64,000 bases of DNA, from the NCBI GenBank assembly GCA_030835125.1, contig JAUQWM010000069.1, positions 1 through 64,000 on the forward strand. Direction: 5' to 3'. Within the stretch, counting starts at the first letter, position 1. Each line of letters begins with the position of its first letter. The notes below the pieces were generated by a model that had not been told where the DNA came from, searched no databases, and saw nothing but the letters and a program-made list of their open reading frames with translations. This document shows positions 37,952 to 47,222 of this stretch, in pieces. The DNA comes from Gemmatimonadaceae bacterium. GTDB lineage: Bacteria > Gemmatimonadota > Gemmatimonadetes > Gemmatimonadales > Gemmatimonadaceae. The position numbers were made by a program, and so were the translations under genes.

Positions 37952-39220
37952 ATGCGCACTGCCTGGTTCCTCATCGCCGTCCTCCCGCTGTCACCAGGAT
38001 TCCGCGCGCCACTTCCGCCCAGGGTCGTCGTGCAGGGTATCGCCGCGGATACCGTGGTCAGGATGGCAGGTGCGCCCGTCCATCCCGGCGTTGCCACCCT
38101 CCTCGAGGAGGTCAGCATCGGCGTCTCCGATGGAGCCGAGGAGTACATGCTGGGCGAGGTCGCCGACATCGCACTCGGCCGGGACGGGTCAATCTACGTG
38201 CTCGACCGGCAGGTCCCGGCGGTCCGCCACTACGACGCCAGCGGCAGGTTTCTCCGGACCATCGGGAGGTCGGGATCCGGACCCGGCGAGTTTCGCGCGA
38301 TGTCGGGCATCGCCACGATGGGCGACGGGCGCCTCCTGCTCTGGGATACCGGGAACTGGCGACTCAACGTCTACGCCGCGAACGGTGACTTCCTCACGCA
38401 GTGGGTGACCCCGAGCGGAAGCAGCGGATCGTCGACGGCGGGGTTCTCCCGCGCCGTCCTGGTCGACACCGCCGGTCGCATCGTCACGCGCAAGACCATC
38501 GTCGACGCGCGCGACATCATGAACCGCCCGACGGTCTGGATCCGGTACCGGAATGACGGTCGCGTGCTGGACACGCTGCACGCGCCGCCCGTACGCGAGA
38601 CCCCGCCGTTGAGCGCGACGTCCGGGCGTGCAGCAGTCAGCATGGGAGTGCCGTTCGCACCACAGCGATTCGTCTCGATGAGTCCCCTCGGCTACCTCGT
38701 GGCGGGGCTCCCGGATCGCTATGCGTTCGAGATCCACCAGCCGGGGCGCGCGGTGCTGAGCGTCCGTCGTGACGTGCAGCCCGCGACCGTGTCTCGTGCC
38801 GAGCGGTCCCGGGAACAACGCCGCGTCGAGGATCGCATGCACCAGACCGACCCGACCTGGAGCTGGAACGGCCCCGCCATTCCGGAGACGAAGCCGCTGT
38901 ATGAGGGCCTGGAGGTCGGGCTCGACGGTCGCATCTGGGTGGCGCTCGTGAAAGAGGTCTCGCCAAGGGTCGGAAGCATGCGATCGGGCGGTGTGGGGAT
39001 GCCGGGCGCGACACCGCCGGCGCCGCGGTCCAGTGAGGCGGACCAGCCGCGGCCGGCCCTCTATGACGTCTTTGAACCCGACGGTCGCTACCTGGGACAG
39101 GTCGGCGTGCCACCGAAGGTCTCGAGCGTCGTCAGGCGCGGCGACCAGGTCTGGGCGGTCGCGTACGACGCTGATGACGTCCCGCGCATCAAGCGGTACC
39201 GGATCGCGTGGGGGAAGTAG
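37952..39220 (+). CDS. Six-bladed beta-propeller protein, exported
   Basis: The 422-residue protein has a signal peptide (MRTAWFLIAVLPLSPGFRA) and propeller repeats (EVADIALGRDGSIYVLDR, GRFLRTIGRSGSGPGEF, VGLDGRIWVALVKE). It is related to 32745-33953. The last 32 bases overlap the 3' end of the opposite transporter gene. Confidence 0.8.
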   Translation: MRTAWFLIAVLPLSPGFRAPLPPRVVVQGIAADTVVRMAGAPVHPGVATLLEEVSIGVSDGAEEYMLGEVADIALGRDGSIYVLDRQVPAVRHYDASGRFLRTIGRSGSGPGEFRAMSGIATMGDGRLLLWDTGNWRLNVYAANGDFLTQWVTPSGSSGSSTAGFSRAVLVDTAGRIVTRKTIVDARDIMNRPTVWIRYRNDGRVLDTLHAPPVRETPPLSATSGRAAVSMGVPFAPQRFVSMSPLGYLVAGLPDRYAFEIHQPGRAVLSVRRDVQPATVSRAERSREQRRVEDRMHQTDPTWSWNGPAIPETKPLYEGLEVGLDGRIWVALVKEVSPRVGSMRSGGVGMPGATPPAPRSSEADQPRPALYDVFEPDGRYLGQVGVPPKVSSVVRRGDQVWAVAYDADDVPRIKRYRIAWGK

Positions 39221-40409
39221 CGCTCGCGATGCCGGGTTCCCCATTCACGGGCCCCGATTCCCGGTCGACGGTCACCAGCAACCCGGTTGCCGCCAGGAGC
39301 GAGAGGCCGGCTCCCATCACGAACGCCGTGGGTGCCCCGAACGCCTGCCAGATCCCGCCAAACAGCAGGGAAGCCGGGAACGCCGCCAATCCGATCGTGA
39401 GGTTGTACCAGCCGAAGGCTGCGCCCCGGATGTTCGCCGGCACCAGGTCCGCCACCAGGGCCTTTTCCACCCCTTCGGTCATCCCGAAGTAGAGGCCGTA
39501 CCCGAGGAACAGCGCCCAGGCGTGCCATCTCGCCGTCGCAAACGCGAAGCCGAGGTACACGGCGGCGTAGATGACCCACCCGGCGAGAATGAGCGGGCGC
39601 CGGCCCAGGCGATCAGAGAGGATCCCGCCAGGCGTGCTCGACGCCGACTTCACCACGTGCAATGCCGCCCACAGGATGGGGACCATCGTCGCCGACACGC
39701 CCAGCTCGGTGGCGCGCAGGATCAGCAGCGCGTCGGTGGAGTTGCCTAACGTGAAGACGAGCAGGACCAGCAGGTAGAGCCAGAACCGGCGGTCCAGTCC
39801 CTGCCGCCGCAGCCCGTCCCTCCGGCGAGCGGCCGGCTCCTCGCGACGCGACTCCCGGACCCCGAACAGCAGCGCGACCATGGCCGCCGCGGCCGGGATC
39901 GCGGCCAGGAGGAAGACCGTGCGGAGGGAGAATCCTCCCCACGCCAGCAACGCGTAGGCCGCGAGCGGGCCCATCACCGCGCCGGCATGGTCCGCCGCGC
40001 GATGGAACCCGAACGCGCGGCCGCGATGCGGCGGCTCGACGGCATCGGCGATCAGGGCATCGCGCGGCGCCCCCCGGATACCCTTCCCCACGCGGTCGAG
40101 GAGGCGGATCGCCAGCACCTGCCCGACTCCCGTCGCCAGGCCGGTGAGCGGACGGACCACGGACGCGATCCCGTACCCCGCGACCACCAGGGGCTTGCGC
40201 CGTGGCAGCCGGTCGGACCACCAGCCGCTGGCGAGCTTGAGGAGGGCGGCGACCGATTCGGCCGCTCCCTCGATGGCCCCGATCGCGAGCGGCCCCGCCC
40301 CCAGGACCGAACTGAGGAAGACGGGAAGCAGCGGGTAGATCATCTCGCTCGATGCGTCGGTGAGCAGCGAGACGGCGCCGAGCGCGATCACCGTGCGGGG
40401 CAAGCGCAT
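39189..40409 (-). CDS. Major facilitator superfamily transporter
   Basis: The 406-residue protein has 12 TM helices, a cytoplasmic motif A equivalent (GWWSDRLPRRKPLV) after TM2 and a second one (GGILSDRLGRRPLILAGW) after TM8. RLLDRVGKGIRGAPRDAL matches the UhpC/tetracycline-like drug exporter group of MFS proteins. Substrate is unknown. Its C-terminus overlaps the beta-propeller gene by 32 bp, tail to tail. Confidence 0.88.
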   Translation of the reverse strand: MRLPRTVIALGAVSLLTDASSEMIYPLLPVFLSSVLGAGPLAIGAIEGAAESVAALLKLASGWWSDRLPRRKPLVVAGYGIASVVRPLTGLATGVGQVLAIRLLDRVGKGIRGAPRDALIADAVEPPHRGRAFGFHRAADHAGAVMGPLAAYALLAWGGFSLRTVFLLAAIPAAAAMVALLFGVRESRREEPAARRRDGLRRQGLDRRFWLYLLVLLVFTLGNSTDALLILRATELGVSATMVPILWAALHVVKSASSTPGGILSDRLGRRPLILAGWVIYAAVYLGFAFATARWHAWALFLGYGLYFGMTEGVEKALVADLVPANIRGAAFGWYNLTIGLAAFPASLLFGGIWQAFGAPTAFVMGAGLSLLAATGLLVTVDRESGPVNGEPGIASATSPTRSGTA

Positions 40410-40430
40410 GGAGAATCGTGGTGAACGCCC

Positions 40431-40486
40431 GGGCAGCTGGCAACGGGCAGCGGACCTCGACCTCCGACCTCACACCTCCAACCTCT
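40431..40486. repeat. Heptanucleotide array (GGGCAGC)n then (GACCTCC)n
   Basis: Eight units in the gap between divergent transporter and peptidase genes. GGGCAGC, TGGCAAC and GGGCAGC are followed by GGACCTC, GACCTCC and CACCTCC units, so two heptamer types are joined in one array. Confidence 0.85.
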
Positions 40487-40533
40487 GGTCGTCCGGCCTT
40501 GAGTATGCCGGGCTTCCCGGACACACTTGAACC

Positions 40534-41691
40534 ATGGATTCCGTGGGCGCGCTTCAACACGCCAGGGACCGCGACGAACTGACGATCGCGGACCAGGTGG
40601 CCATCGCGAGCATTCCGGCGCCAACGGGCGCCGAGGCGGAGCGCGCCGAGTGGATGCTCCGCCGGTTCCGGGCGGCCCGGCTCCGCGACGTCCGCCTCGA
40701 CGCGGTCGGGAACGTCGTCGGCTGGTCGGGGACACCCGGTCGCGCGCAGCCGATCGTCCTCTGCGCGCACCTGGACACCGTGTTCGACTCCCGCGCCCCC
40801 ATCGAAGTGCGCCGCGAGCGCGGCCGCCTTCATGCGCCCGGCATCAGCGACAACGCGCGGGGGCTGGCGACGATCGCCACGCTGGCGGACCTGGCGGGAT
40901 CGGGCGTGTTGCCGGCCCATCGCCCGATCCTGTTCGCGGCGACCACCTGCGAGGAGGGGCACGGGGACCTTCGCGGCGCGCGCCACCTGTTCGACACCGA
41001 GGGGGCCGACGCGCGGGCGGCCATTGCCGTCGACGGTCCCGGCGACGAGCGCATCGTCACCGCAGCGTTAGGCTGCCGCCGGTATCACGTCGCCTTCCGC
41101 GGCCCCGGGGGCCACAGCTGGGGACGGTACGGGACGCCCAACGCCATCCACGCGGCGGCGGCCCTGGTCACGCGCCTGACGGGCTACGCGTCGTACGACC
41201 ACGCCCGGACCGCGCTCACGGTGTCCCGGATCGCCGGCGGCTCCACCATCAACGCCATCCCCGCCGAAGCGTGGATCGAGGTCGACGTGCGTTCGACCAG
41301 CGAGCCTGAACTGGCCCGCCTCGACCAGCACGTGAGGAGGTCGGCCCGCGACGCGGCCGACGAGGAGAACGCGCGCCGCCGCCCCGACGCCGCGCCGCTC
41401 GCCGTGACGCTGACGCTCATCGGGGAACGCCCCGCGGGGGAAGTCTCGCACGACCACCCGCTGGTGCGCGCCGCCGCGGAGGCCACCCGCGGGCTCGAGC
41501 GCCTGCCGGAATTCGCCATCGCGTCGACCGACGCCAACATTCCCCTCAGCCGCGGTATCCCGGCGATCGCGATCGGGGGCGGCGGGGCCGGTGGCGAGAC
41601 GCATACGCCCACCGAGTGGTTCGAGAACCGCGACGGGGCGCGCGGCGTCGCGCGCGCCGCCCTCCTGCTGGGCGCGCTGGCGGATCGTTAG
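40534..41691 (+). CDS. M20 family zinc peptidase
   Basis: The 385-residue enzyme has the zinc motifs of the M20/PepT-like fold: AHLDTVFD (near 70), GISDNARGLAT (near 105), TTCEEGHGDL (catalytic Glu then Glu ligand, near 133) and TPTEWFENRDGA near the end. A dimerisation domain sits between residues 185 and 300 (AFRGPGGHSWGRYGTPNAIHAA). It would trim dipeptides or aminoacylated compounds in the cytoplasm. The stop codon is part of a GCCTAACG octamer. Confidence 0.88.
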   Translation: MDSVGALQHARDRDELTIADQVAIASIPAPTGAEAERAEWMLRRFRAARLRDVRLDAVGNVVGWSGTPGRAQPIVLCAHLDTVFDSRAPIEVRRERGRLHAPGISDNARGLATIATLADLAGSGVLPAHRPILFAATTCEEGHGDLRGARHLFDTEGADARAAIAVDGPGDERIVTAALGCRRYHVAFRGPGGHSWGRYGTPNAIHAAAALVTRLTGYASYDHARTALTVSRIAGGSTINAIPAEAWIEVDVRSTSEPELARLDQHVRRSARDAADEENARRRPDAAPLAVTLTLIGERPAGEVSHDHPLVRAAAEATRGLERLPEFAIASTDANIPLSRGIPAIAIGGGGAGGETHTPTEWFENRDGARGVARAALLLGALADR

Positions 41692-41701
41692 GCAGTCACG
41701 G

Positions 41702-42736
41702 TCATTGGCGGCGCAGCCAGATCACGAGGCCACCCGCGTCACGGGCGCCGGCATGCCCGCCACACCAGACGCCCATGCGGTCGTGGAGCGTGCCGGACCA
41801 GTCCTTCAGGTGGAACTCGAACGCCTCTACTTCCGACGCCATGTACGCGTTGAGCGGCCGCACCAGCGGCTGGAGGCCGTCGATGATCACGCACCGGGGC
41901 GCCGAGCAGCCGGACTCGCGCAGCATCATCTTGCCGGCCAGCGGGGTCCGGATGAGCGCCTGGCACAGGTCCATGTCCGCGTATGGGTCGAGGTCCTCGC
42001 GGGACGCCACGCCCCCGGATGAGAGCTTCCACCGCATCCGGGAGTCGAGCTCGATGAAGGCGAACGTGTCGCGCCCGAAGCCGCTCTCGGCCAGGATGTA
42101 CGCCTCCGGCAGGCCCTGCGGATGCCGCTTCACGCGAATCGTGTCCTCGCGCTCGGCGCGCAGGCTCAGGCTCCCGAAGTACGGCGTGTACCCGACCTTC
42201 CGGACGCGGAGCACGATCGTGCCCTTCTGCGCCTTCAGCAGCCGGAAGTGCCCGGCGGAGTCGGTCCTGACGTGCAGGTCCGCGGCGCCGGCCGCGATCA
42301 CCTCCGCCCCGACCACGGGCTGGTCCAGGTCATCGACGACGATCCCCGTATAGCGCGCCACCGGCCCTCGCTCGCGGATGCGAACCGAGTCGAGCAACCG
42401 CGGCAGCGATTGCATCGTGATGATGATCGGGGCGCCATCCGACGGCAGGCGCACGGCCACCTGCGCGGGCTCGAACCCGATGCGCCTGACGCGAATCGTG
42501 TACTCGCCGGTGCGAAGCGCGGTGATGACGAACTCGCCATTCTGGTCGGCGACGACCCGGCGGTCCCCGGGTTCCAGCCCGACCTGCGCGTACGACACCG
42601 GTCGCCCGTTCTCGTCGCGCACCCGACCGCGAATGTCCTGGGCAAGCCCCTCGACCAGGGGCAGGGAGAGCAGGAGCGCCATCACACCCAGGAACGTGGC
42701 TGGCCCACGTCGTGCAATTCGCGCGCACCCATGCAT
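41702..42736 (-). CDS. Carboxypeptidase-regulatory-like domain protein, exported
   Basis: The 344-residue protein has a signal peptide and two CarboxypepD_reg-like beta-sandwich domains: IRGRVRDENGRPVSYAQVGLE (near 36) and YTGIVVDDLDQPVVGAEVIA (near 128). A C-terminal domain with several cysteines (LCQALIRTPLAG, SGCSAPRC) follows. It is typical of the envelope proteome of this phylum and may belong to a TonB-dependent or adhesion system. Confidence 0.8.
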   Translation of the reverse strand: MHGCARIARRGPATFLGVMALLLSLPLVEGLAQDIRGRVRDENGRPVSYAQVGLEPGDRRVVADQNGEFVITALRTGEYTIRVRRIGFEPAQVAVRLPSDGAPIIITMQSLPRLLDSVRIRERGPVARYTGIVVDDLDQPVVGAEVIAAGAADLHVRTDSAGHFRLLKAQKGTIVLRVRKVGYTPYFGSLSLRAEREDTIRVKRHPQGLPEAYILAESGFGRDTFAFIELDSRMRWKLSSGGVASREDLDPYADMDLCQALIRTPLAGKMMLRESGCSAPRCVIIDGLQPLVRPLNAYMASEVEAFEFHLKDWSGTLHDRMGVWCGGHAGARDAGGLVIWLRRQ

Positions 42737-42827
42737 TCGCGACTCCGGGGAAACGATGGGACCGCTCAGCCCTCCGTCGATTGGGCCGATTACACCGGCC
42801 TCCCACCAACGGTCCAGCTCACTGGCG

Positions 42828-43997
42828 TCATCGAGACAACCGCCGGGCCACCAGCCGTGCGTCGGCGCTGATGTTGGCGATCGCGCCCGTGGTGTCGTAT
42901 CGCATGCCGACGAAGTACAGGTTCGGCTGGTCCGCGCTCGTCACGGCGTCGGTGCGCAGGGCGAACCCCTTCTCGTCCCGCCGCACCAGCGTTCCCAGCG
43001 CGTCGAGCGCCGGCGCGAACCCGGTGGCCAGGATGATGCGGTCGAACGGGGCGCGCGAACCGTCGGCGAATCGTGCGCCGCCCGTCTCGAGCGACTCGAT
43101 GGTGCCGACCCGCAGGCGGACCTTGCCCTCGCGAATGGCATCGACGAGGTGAAAGCCGATGACCGGAACGGCATCGGCGGGCGTCCACGGTGGTCGCGGC
43201 AGGATGGGGGCGCCATGGCGGAATTCCGAGACCCGCTGCATGAGGCGCGAGACACGACGACGGGCGCCGATCGGCAGCCGCCGCATGGCGGCGGCGAGGT
43301 ACTGGATCGGGATGCCGGCGATCGCCCGGGGGACGACGTTCGCCCCGCGCCTGACGAGGATCGTCACGTCGACGCCGGCGCGACCCAGCTCGCTCGCGAT
43401 CTCGCCACCGGAGTTCCCCACCCCGACCACCAGCACGCGCTGGCCGGCACAGGGCCCCGGATTGCGGTAGTTCACCGAGTGGGTGATCGACCCGGCGAAC
43501 GACGCGCGGCCGGGGATCTCCGGTTCGACCGGGTTCGACATGATCCCCGTGGCCATGACGATCGCCGAGGCCCGCACGTCGATCCCCTTCACCATCGCAA
43601 CCCATTCATTGCCATCGCGCCGGAGGGCCGAAACGGTCATCCCGGTCTCGACCTTCAGCCCGGCACCGGCCGCATAGTCTCGCAGGTACGCCACGAACTG
43701 GTCCCGCGTCGGGAACAGCGGCGTGCCATCCGGGAAGTCGCGCCCCGGCAGCGTGGACATGTGCCGCCCGGTGTGGAGCGTCAGCGAGTCATAGGCGTTG
43801 ACCCACGACGTTCCGAGAGTTGGACCGCGCTCCAGCAGGCGATACGCCACGCCCCGCCGCGACAACTCGGCGGCCGTCGCCAGTCCCGCGGGACCGGCAC
43901 CGATGATGACCACAGGCCCGCCCCGTGACGTCACGGCGTTCGTAGTGCCACGTTCATGCCTGACTCCGCGTTCGCGACACGAATCCAGGGGATGCAA
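42828..43997 (-). CDS. Flavin-dependent monooxygenase/NAD(P)-binding protein
   Basis: The 389-residue flavoprotein has an N-terminal FAD motif VIIGAGPAGLATAAEL (near 30), a central NADP motif VLVVGVGNSGGEIASEL (near 185) and the C-terminal ATGF. It resembles flavin-containing monooxygenases and YUC-like enzymes; FxGxxxHSxxY of the family appears as FAGSITHSVNY. It probably oxygenates a small metabolite. The start is set at the longest frame (43997); later starts are possible. Confidence 0.85.
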   Translation of the reverse strand: MHPLDSCRERGVRHERGTTNAVTSRGGPVVIIGAGPAGLATAAELSRRGVAYRLLERGPTLGTSWVNAYDSLTLHTGRHMSTLPGRDFPDGTPLFPTRDQFVAYLRDYAAGAGLKVETGMTVSALRRDGNEWVAMVKGIDVRASAIVMATGIMSNPVEPEIPGRASFAGSITHSVNYRNPGPCAGQRVLVVGVGNSGGEIASELGRAGVDVTILVRRGANVVPRAIAGIPIQYLAAAMRRLPIGARRRVSRLMQRVSEFRHGAPILPRPPWTPADAVPVIGFHLVDAIREGKVRLRVGTIESLETGGARFADGSRAPFDRIILATGFAPALDALGTLVRRDEKGFALRTDAVTSADQPNLYFVGMRYDTTGAIANISADARLVARRLSR

Positions 43998-44044
43998 TCA
44001 AGGGCCGGCAGGGAGGCGGAGCCAGCCCCTGCCTGACCGGACGC

Positions 44045-44071
44045 GACCAATGGGGTCAGACCCCATTGGTC
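44045..44071. repeat. Solitary REP-like palindrome
   Basis: A perfect 13-bp inverted repeat (arms 44045-44057 and 44059-44071) with a single A between, core GTCAGAC. It resembles the GGGGTCAGACCCC REP elements associated with RAYT transposases elsewhere, but no RAYT gene is in this window. It lies between the flavoprotein start and the end of the nucleotidyltransferase gene. Confidence 0.7.
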
Positions 44072-44081
44072 CATTCCCGGT

Positions 44082-45071
44082 CTACGCCTCGTCGGCGCGG
44101 ACCTCGGAATGGTCGCCCAGCGTCACTTCGCCATCGACGCCAGCAACGAACACCTCGTCGCCGATCAGTGACTTGGTGAGGTGCGACCGGACGATCCGGC
44201 CCCCGGTGCCGACGATCGTGTCCCGCAGGGTGGAATGCTCGACGATCGTGCCGGCGCCAAGGGAGACGTTAGGCCCGACCTTCGAGTTGGCGATCTTCAC
44301 GCCGTCCTCGATATAGACCGGCTCGATCACCTGCGACCGGTCGATCCCGGCCGGGATCCGTGCCCGGCCCTTCTCCAGCATGACCCGGTTGGTCTCCAGC
44401 AGCGTGTCGATCTTGCCGGCATCGTACCAGCCCTCGACGTCGATTACCTTGATCCGCGCACCGTGGTCGATCATGTACTGGAACGCATCGGTCAGGAAGT
44501 ATTCGCCCTGGTTCTTGGGCTGGCTGAGCACGTGGGCGATGCCCTCGTAGAGCAGCTTCCAGTTCCGGATGTAATACAGCCCGATGTTGGCGCGCTTCGA
44601 GATCGGCGTCTTCGGCTTCTCGACGATCTTCGTCATGTTGCCGTCGGCATCCGTGACCACCACGCCGAAGCGCTGGTAGTCCTCGACTTCCTTCACCCAG
44701 ATGATGCCGTCGGCGTCGGTCCGGTTGATCACCGACAGGTCGGCGTCGAAGATGGTGTCGACGAAGATGATGAGGACCGGCTGGTCCACGTGCGGGCGCG
44801 CGAGTTCCACCGCGCCGGCGGTGCCGTCCTGCACCTGCTGCTCGATGAAGACCGCCGGGAGCGAGAACGCCTCACGCGTGTACTGCTCGACCTTCTCCTT
44901 CAGGTGCCCCGTGATGTAGACCACCTGCTCGACGTTGCCGAGCTTCTCGAGGTCCTCGAGGATGTACGCCATCACCGGCTTGCCGGCGACCCTGAGCATC
45001 GGCTTCGGCGTGATGTGGGTGTGCGGACGGAGCCGCGTCCCCTTGCCGGCCAGCGGGATGATGACCTTCAT
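44082..45071 (-). CDS. Sugar-1-phosphate nucleotidyltransferase
   Basis: The 329-residue enzyme begins MKVIIPLAGKGTRLRPHT, with the GxGTRLxPxT signature of nucleotidyltransferases. DTIFDADLSV and EKPKTPISKRANIGLYYI contact substrate, and a C-terminal left-handed beta-helix (VYIEDGVKIANSKVGPNVSLGAGTIVE) follows. It would activate glucose- or mannose-1-phosphate for surface polysaccharide or trehalose synthesis. It overlaps the cupin gene by four bases, so the two are coupled. Confidence 0.88.
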   Translation of the reverse strand: MKVIIPLAGKGTRLRPHTHITPKPMLRVAGKPVMAYILEDLEKLGNVEQVVYITGHLKEKVEQYTREAFSLPAVFIEQQVQDGTAGAVELARPHVDQPVLIIFVDTIFDADLSVINRTDADGIIWVKEVEDYQRFGVVVTDADGNMTKIVEKPKTPISKRANIGLYYIRNWKLLYEGIAHVLSQPKNQGEYFLTDAFQYMIDHGARIKVIDVEGWYDAGKIDTLLETNRVMLEKGRARIPAGIDRSQVIEPVYIEDGVKIANSKVGPNVSLGAGTIVEHSTLRDTIVGTGGRIVRSHLTKSLIGDEVFVAGVDGEVTLGDHSEVRADEA

Positions 45072-45541
45072 GGCGCGTTCGTGCCCTCGCGTCCGTAGCG
45101 GTCCTTGAGGCGGACGACGTCGTCGAGTTCCGGCGTGGACACCTCGAGCACGTCGCAGTCGGTCACCGCTTCCATGTAGTGGATCGTACCCGGGGTGATG
45201 CGAAACGAATCGCCGACCAGGAGGTGCACGTCGGTGAGCTCCGGGATCGGACTGCGCCCGGCCACCGGGGTCTCGCCGGTGCCCGCGGTGCGCATCCCCG
45301 AGCCCTGGGATGGACCCGTCGCCTGTGGCCGGTGGCCCGTGGCCTCGCCCTTCGCCACCCAGTACTTGAGTTCCCCCGAGAGCAGGAGGACCGTCTCGTC
45401 CTTGACGTTATGGTACTGCACCGAGAGCGCATGCCCGGCGCGGATGTGCAGGATCTTCCCGACGTAGCGATCGGTCTTCGCCCAGATGGTCTCGTGTCCC
45501 CACGGCTTGGGGACCGTCGTCACCTCGACGCGGCCGCTCAT
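45068..45541 (-). CDS. Cupin, mannose-6-phosphate isomerase type II-like, with a heptamer-array insertion
   Basis: The 157-residue cupin shows the motifs KPWGHETIWA, GHALSVQYHNVKDETVLLLSGE and, after a gap, DSFRITPGTIHYMEAVTDCDVLEVSTPELDDV. It probably isomerises or binds a phosphosugar next to the coupled nucleotidyltransferase. Residues about 66-100 form a low-complexity loop (GEATGHRPQATGP) not expected in this family; its start is a translation of a heptamer array (45315-45349). The ATG overlaps the atpH stop by four bases. Confidence 0.8.
   Translation of the reverse strand: MSGRVEVTTVPKPWGHETIWAKTDRYVGKILHIRAGHALSVQYHNVKDETVLLLSGELKYWVAKGEATGHRPQATGPSQGSGMRTAGTGETPVAGRSPIPELTDVHLLVGDSFRITPGTIHYMEAVTDCDVLEVSTPELDDVVRLKDRYGREGTNAP
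45315..45349. repeat. Heptanucleotide array inside a coding sequence
   Basis: Five units (CCCGTCG, CCTGTGG, CCGGTGG, CCCGTGG, CCTCGCC) lie within the cupin gene. Since three heptamers make seven codons, the frame is kept and the protein carries a seven-residue quasi-repeat beginning ATG. Confidence 0.8.
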
Positions 45542-46080
45542 CGCGCGGCCACGATCCTCGACTTCAGCGTCTTCAGCCGCTTCCGCACCGACCCGTCCAG
45601 CACCTGGTCGCCGACCTTGACGACCACGCCGCCTAACAACTCCGGGTTGACGCTCACGTGGGGCACCACCGTCTTCGAGAACGCCCGTGACAGCTGCGCC
45701 GCGATCATCTGCCGGTCGGCGTCCGACGCCTCGCGCGACAGCGTCACCTGGGCGTGCAACCGGCCCGTAGCCTCATCCACCAGGTTGCTGTACTCGGACG
45801 CGATCTGTGACAGCAGCAACTGGCGGCGGTTCAGGACCAGCTTCTGGAGGAACCGGACCATGGTCTTCGGCAGCTTCCCGGCGAACGCCTTCCCGATCAC
45901 GACGTTCTTCTGCGACGCCGAGACCTGGGGGGCGGCCAGGAAGTTCCGCAGGCGCGCATCACTCTCAATGGCCGTCACCACCCCGTGGATCGCCAGTCCC
46001 CATCCCTCGAGGTCGTTCGCCTTCGTCGCCAGGGCAAGCAGCGCCTCGGCATAGTTCCGCGAGATGGTGATGGCGCGCAT
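45538..46080 (-). CDS. atpH: ATP synthase subunit delta
   Basis: The 180-residue delta subunit of F1Fo-ATPase connects F1 to the b-subunit stalk. It begins with SRNYAEALLALATKAND and ends with the C-terminal domain VNPELLGGVVVKVGDQVLDGSVRKRLKTLKS, which is diagnostic. It is the last ATP synthase gene here; atpA, G, D and C are missing, and the frame overlaps the cupin start. Confidence 0.93.
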   Translation of the reverse strand: MRAITISRNYAEALLALATKANDLEGWGLAIHGVVTAIESDARLRNFLAAPQVSASQKNVVIGKAFAGKLPKTMVRFLQKLVLNRRQLLLSQIASEYSNLVDEATGRLHAQVTLSREASDADRQMIAAQLSRAFSKTVVPHVSVNPELLGGVVVKVGDQVLDGSVRKRLKTLKSRIVAAR

Positions 46081-46631
46081 TACGCCTTCCCGCCCAGCGT
46101 CACCGACCCGAGGAAGTCCTCGACCAGCTTGCGGTTGGCGTCGCTGTCGAGGTTGCGCTCGATGACCTTGCCCGCGCCGGCGATCGCGAGCTCGACTGCC
46201 TCACGACGCAATGCGGCGATCGCGTTGACCTTCTCGGTCTCGATCTCGCGGCGGGCGCGATCGAGCATTTCCTGCTGCTGGGCCTTGGTCTGCTCGAGCA
46301 GGTCGCCGCGGAGCTTCTCCGCGGTAGCGCGCCCGTCGGCGATGAGCTTCTGCGCCTCGCCGCGCGCCTGCTCCAGGCTGGCGCGTTGCTCGGCGAGGAG
46401 GCGGGCCGCCTCATCGAGATCCCGCCGCGCGGCGTCGATCGCCGCCTGCAGGGAGCGCTCACGCGCCTCGACCGCGGCCAGCATCGGCTTGAAGGCGTAC
46501 CGGGACAGCACCACCAGGAGCAGCACGAAGATGACGATCGTCCAGAACATCAGGCCGCCGCTGGGCGACAGGAGGTCGACCTTGCGCTCGGCTTCCTGGG
46601 CGACCGCGGCAATCAGCAGGAACGTGGACAT
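46080..46631 (-). CDS. atpF: ATP synthase subunit b
   Basis: The 183-residue protein has one N-terminal TM helix (GLMFWTIVIFVLLLVVLSRYAF) and a long charged coiled coil (about 50-160), the peripheral stator of Fo. It overlaps atpH by one base. The gap upstream contains a degenerate heptamer array and no clear Shine-Dalgarno sequence. Confidence 0.93.
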   Translation of the reverse strand: MSTFLLIAAVAQEAERKVDLLSPSGGLMFWTIVIFVLLLVVLSRYAFKPMLAAVEARERSLQAAIDAARRDLDEAARLLAEQRASLEQARGEAQKLIADGRATAEKLRGDLLEQTKAQQQEMLDRARREIETEKVNAIAALRREAVELAIAGAGKVIERNLDSDANRKLVEDFLGSVTLGGKA

Positions 46632-46632
46632 T

Positions 46633-46667
46633 GAAGCTGGATAGGAGATGGAAGACGGGAGACGTGA
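46633..46667. repeat. Degenerate heptanucleotide array (GACGGGA-like)
   Basis: Five units (GAAGCTG, GATAGGA, GATGGAA, GACGGGA, GACGTGA) lie immediately upstream of the atpF start codon. Match between units is weaker than in other arrays. Confidence 0.55.
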
Positions 46668-46678
46668 CGCTTCCTGAC

Positions 46679-46712
46679 TGCCGGCGGCCGACCCCGGGGC
46701 CTGCCGCCGGCA
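46679..46712 (-). terminator. Stable hairpin directly after atpE
   Basis: TGCCGGCGGC and GCCGCCGGCA form a 10-bp perfect stem with a 14-base GC-rich loop, seven bases after the atpE stop. There is no T-run. It may protect the 3' end of atpE mRNA and so raise c-subunit yield; it may also act as a weak terminator. Confidence 0.6.
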
Positions 46713-46718
46713 TTCGAA

Positions 46719-47090
<372 letters not shown>

Positions 47091-47166
47091 TCAACGGGAT
47101 TCCCGGGTCATTCGACCCGGTACCTGTCGCACGGAGTGGAGCGAAGACTCCGCGCCCTCAGGAACG

Positions 47167-47222
47167 TGATTCGTGATTCGTGACTCGGCACTTCAGGTGC
47201 AACGCTTTGCGCTGTGCGCTTA
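47167..47222. repeat. Heptanucleotide array (GTGATTC)n and (TGCGCTG)n
   Basis: Eight units fill the end of the atpB-atpE gap and reach the atpB stop codon (47223-47225). It starts with GTGATTC, GTGATTC, GTGACTC and ends with AACGCTT, TGCGCTG, TGCGCTT. Confidence 0.8.
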
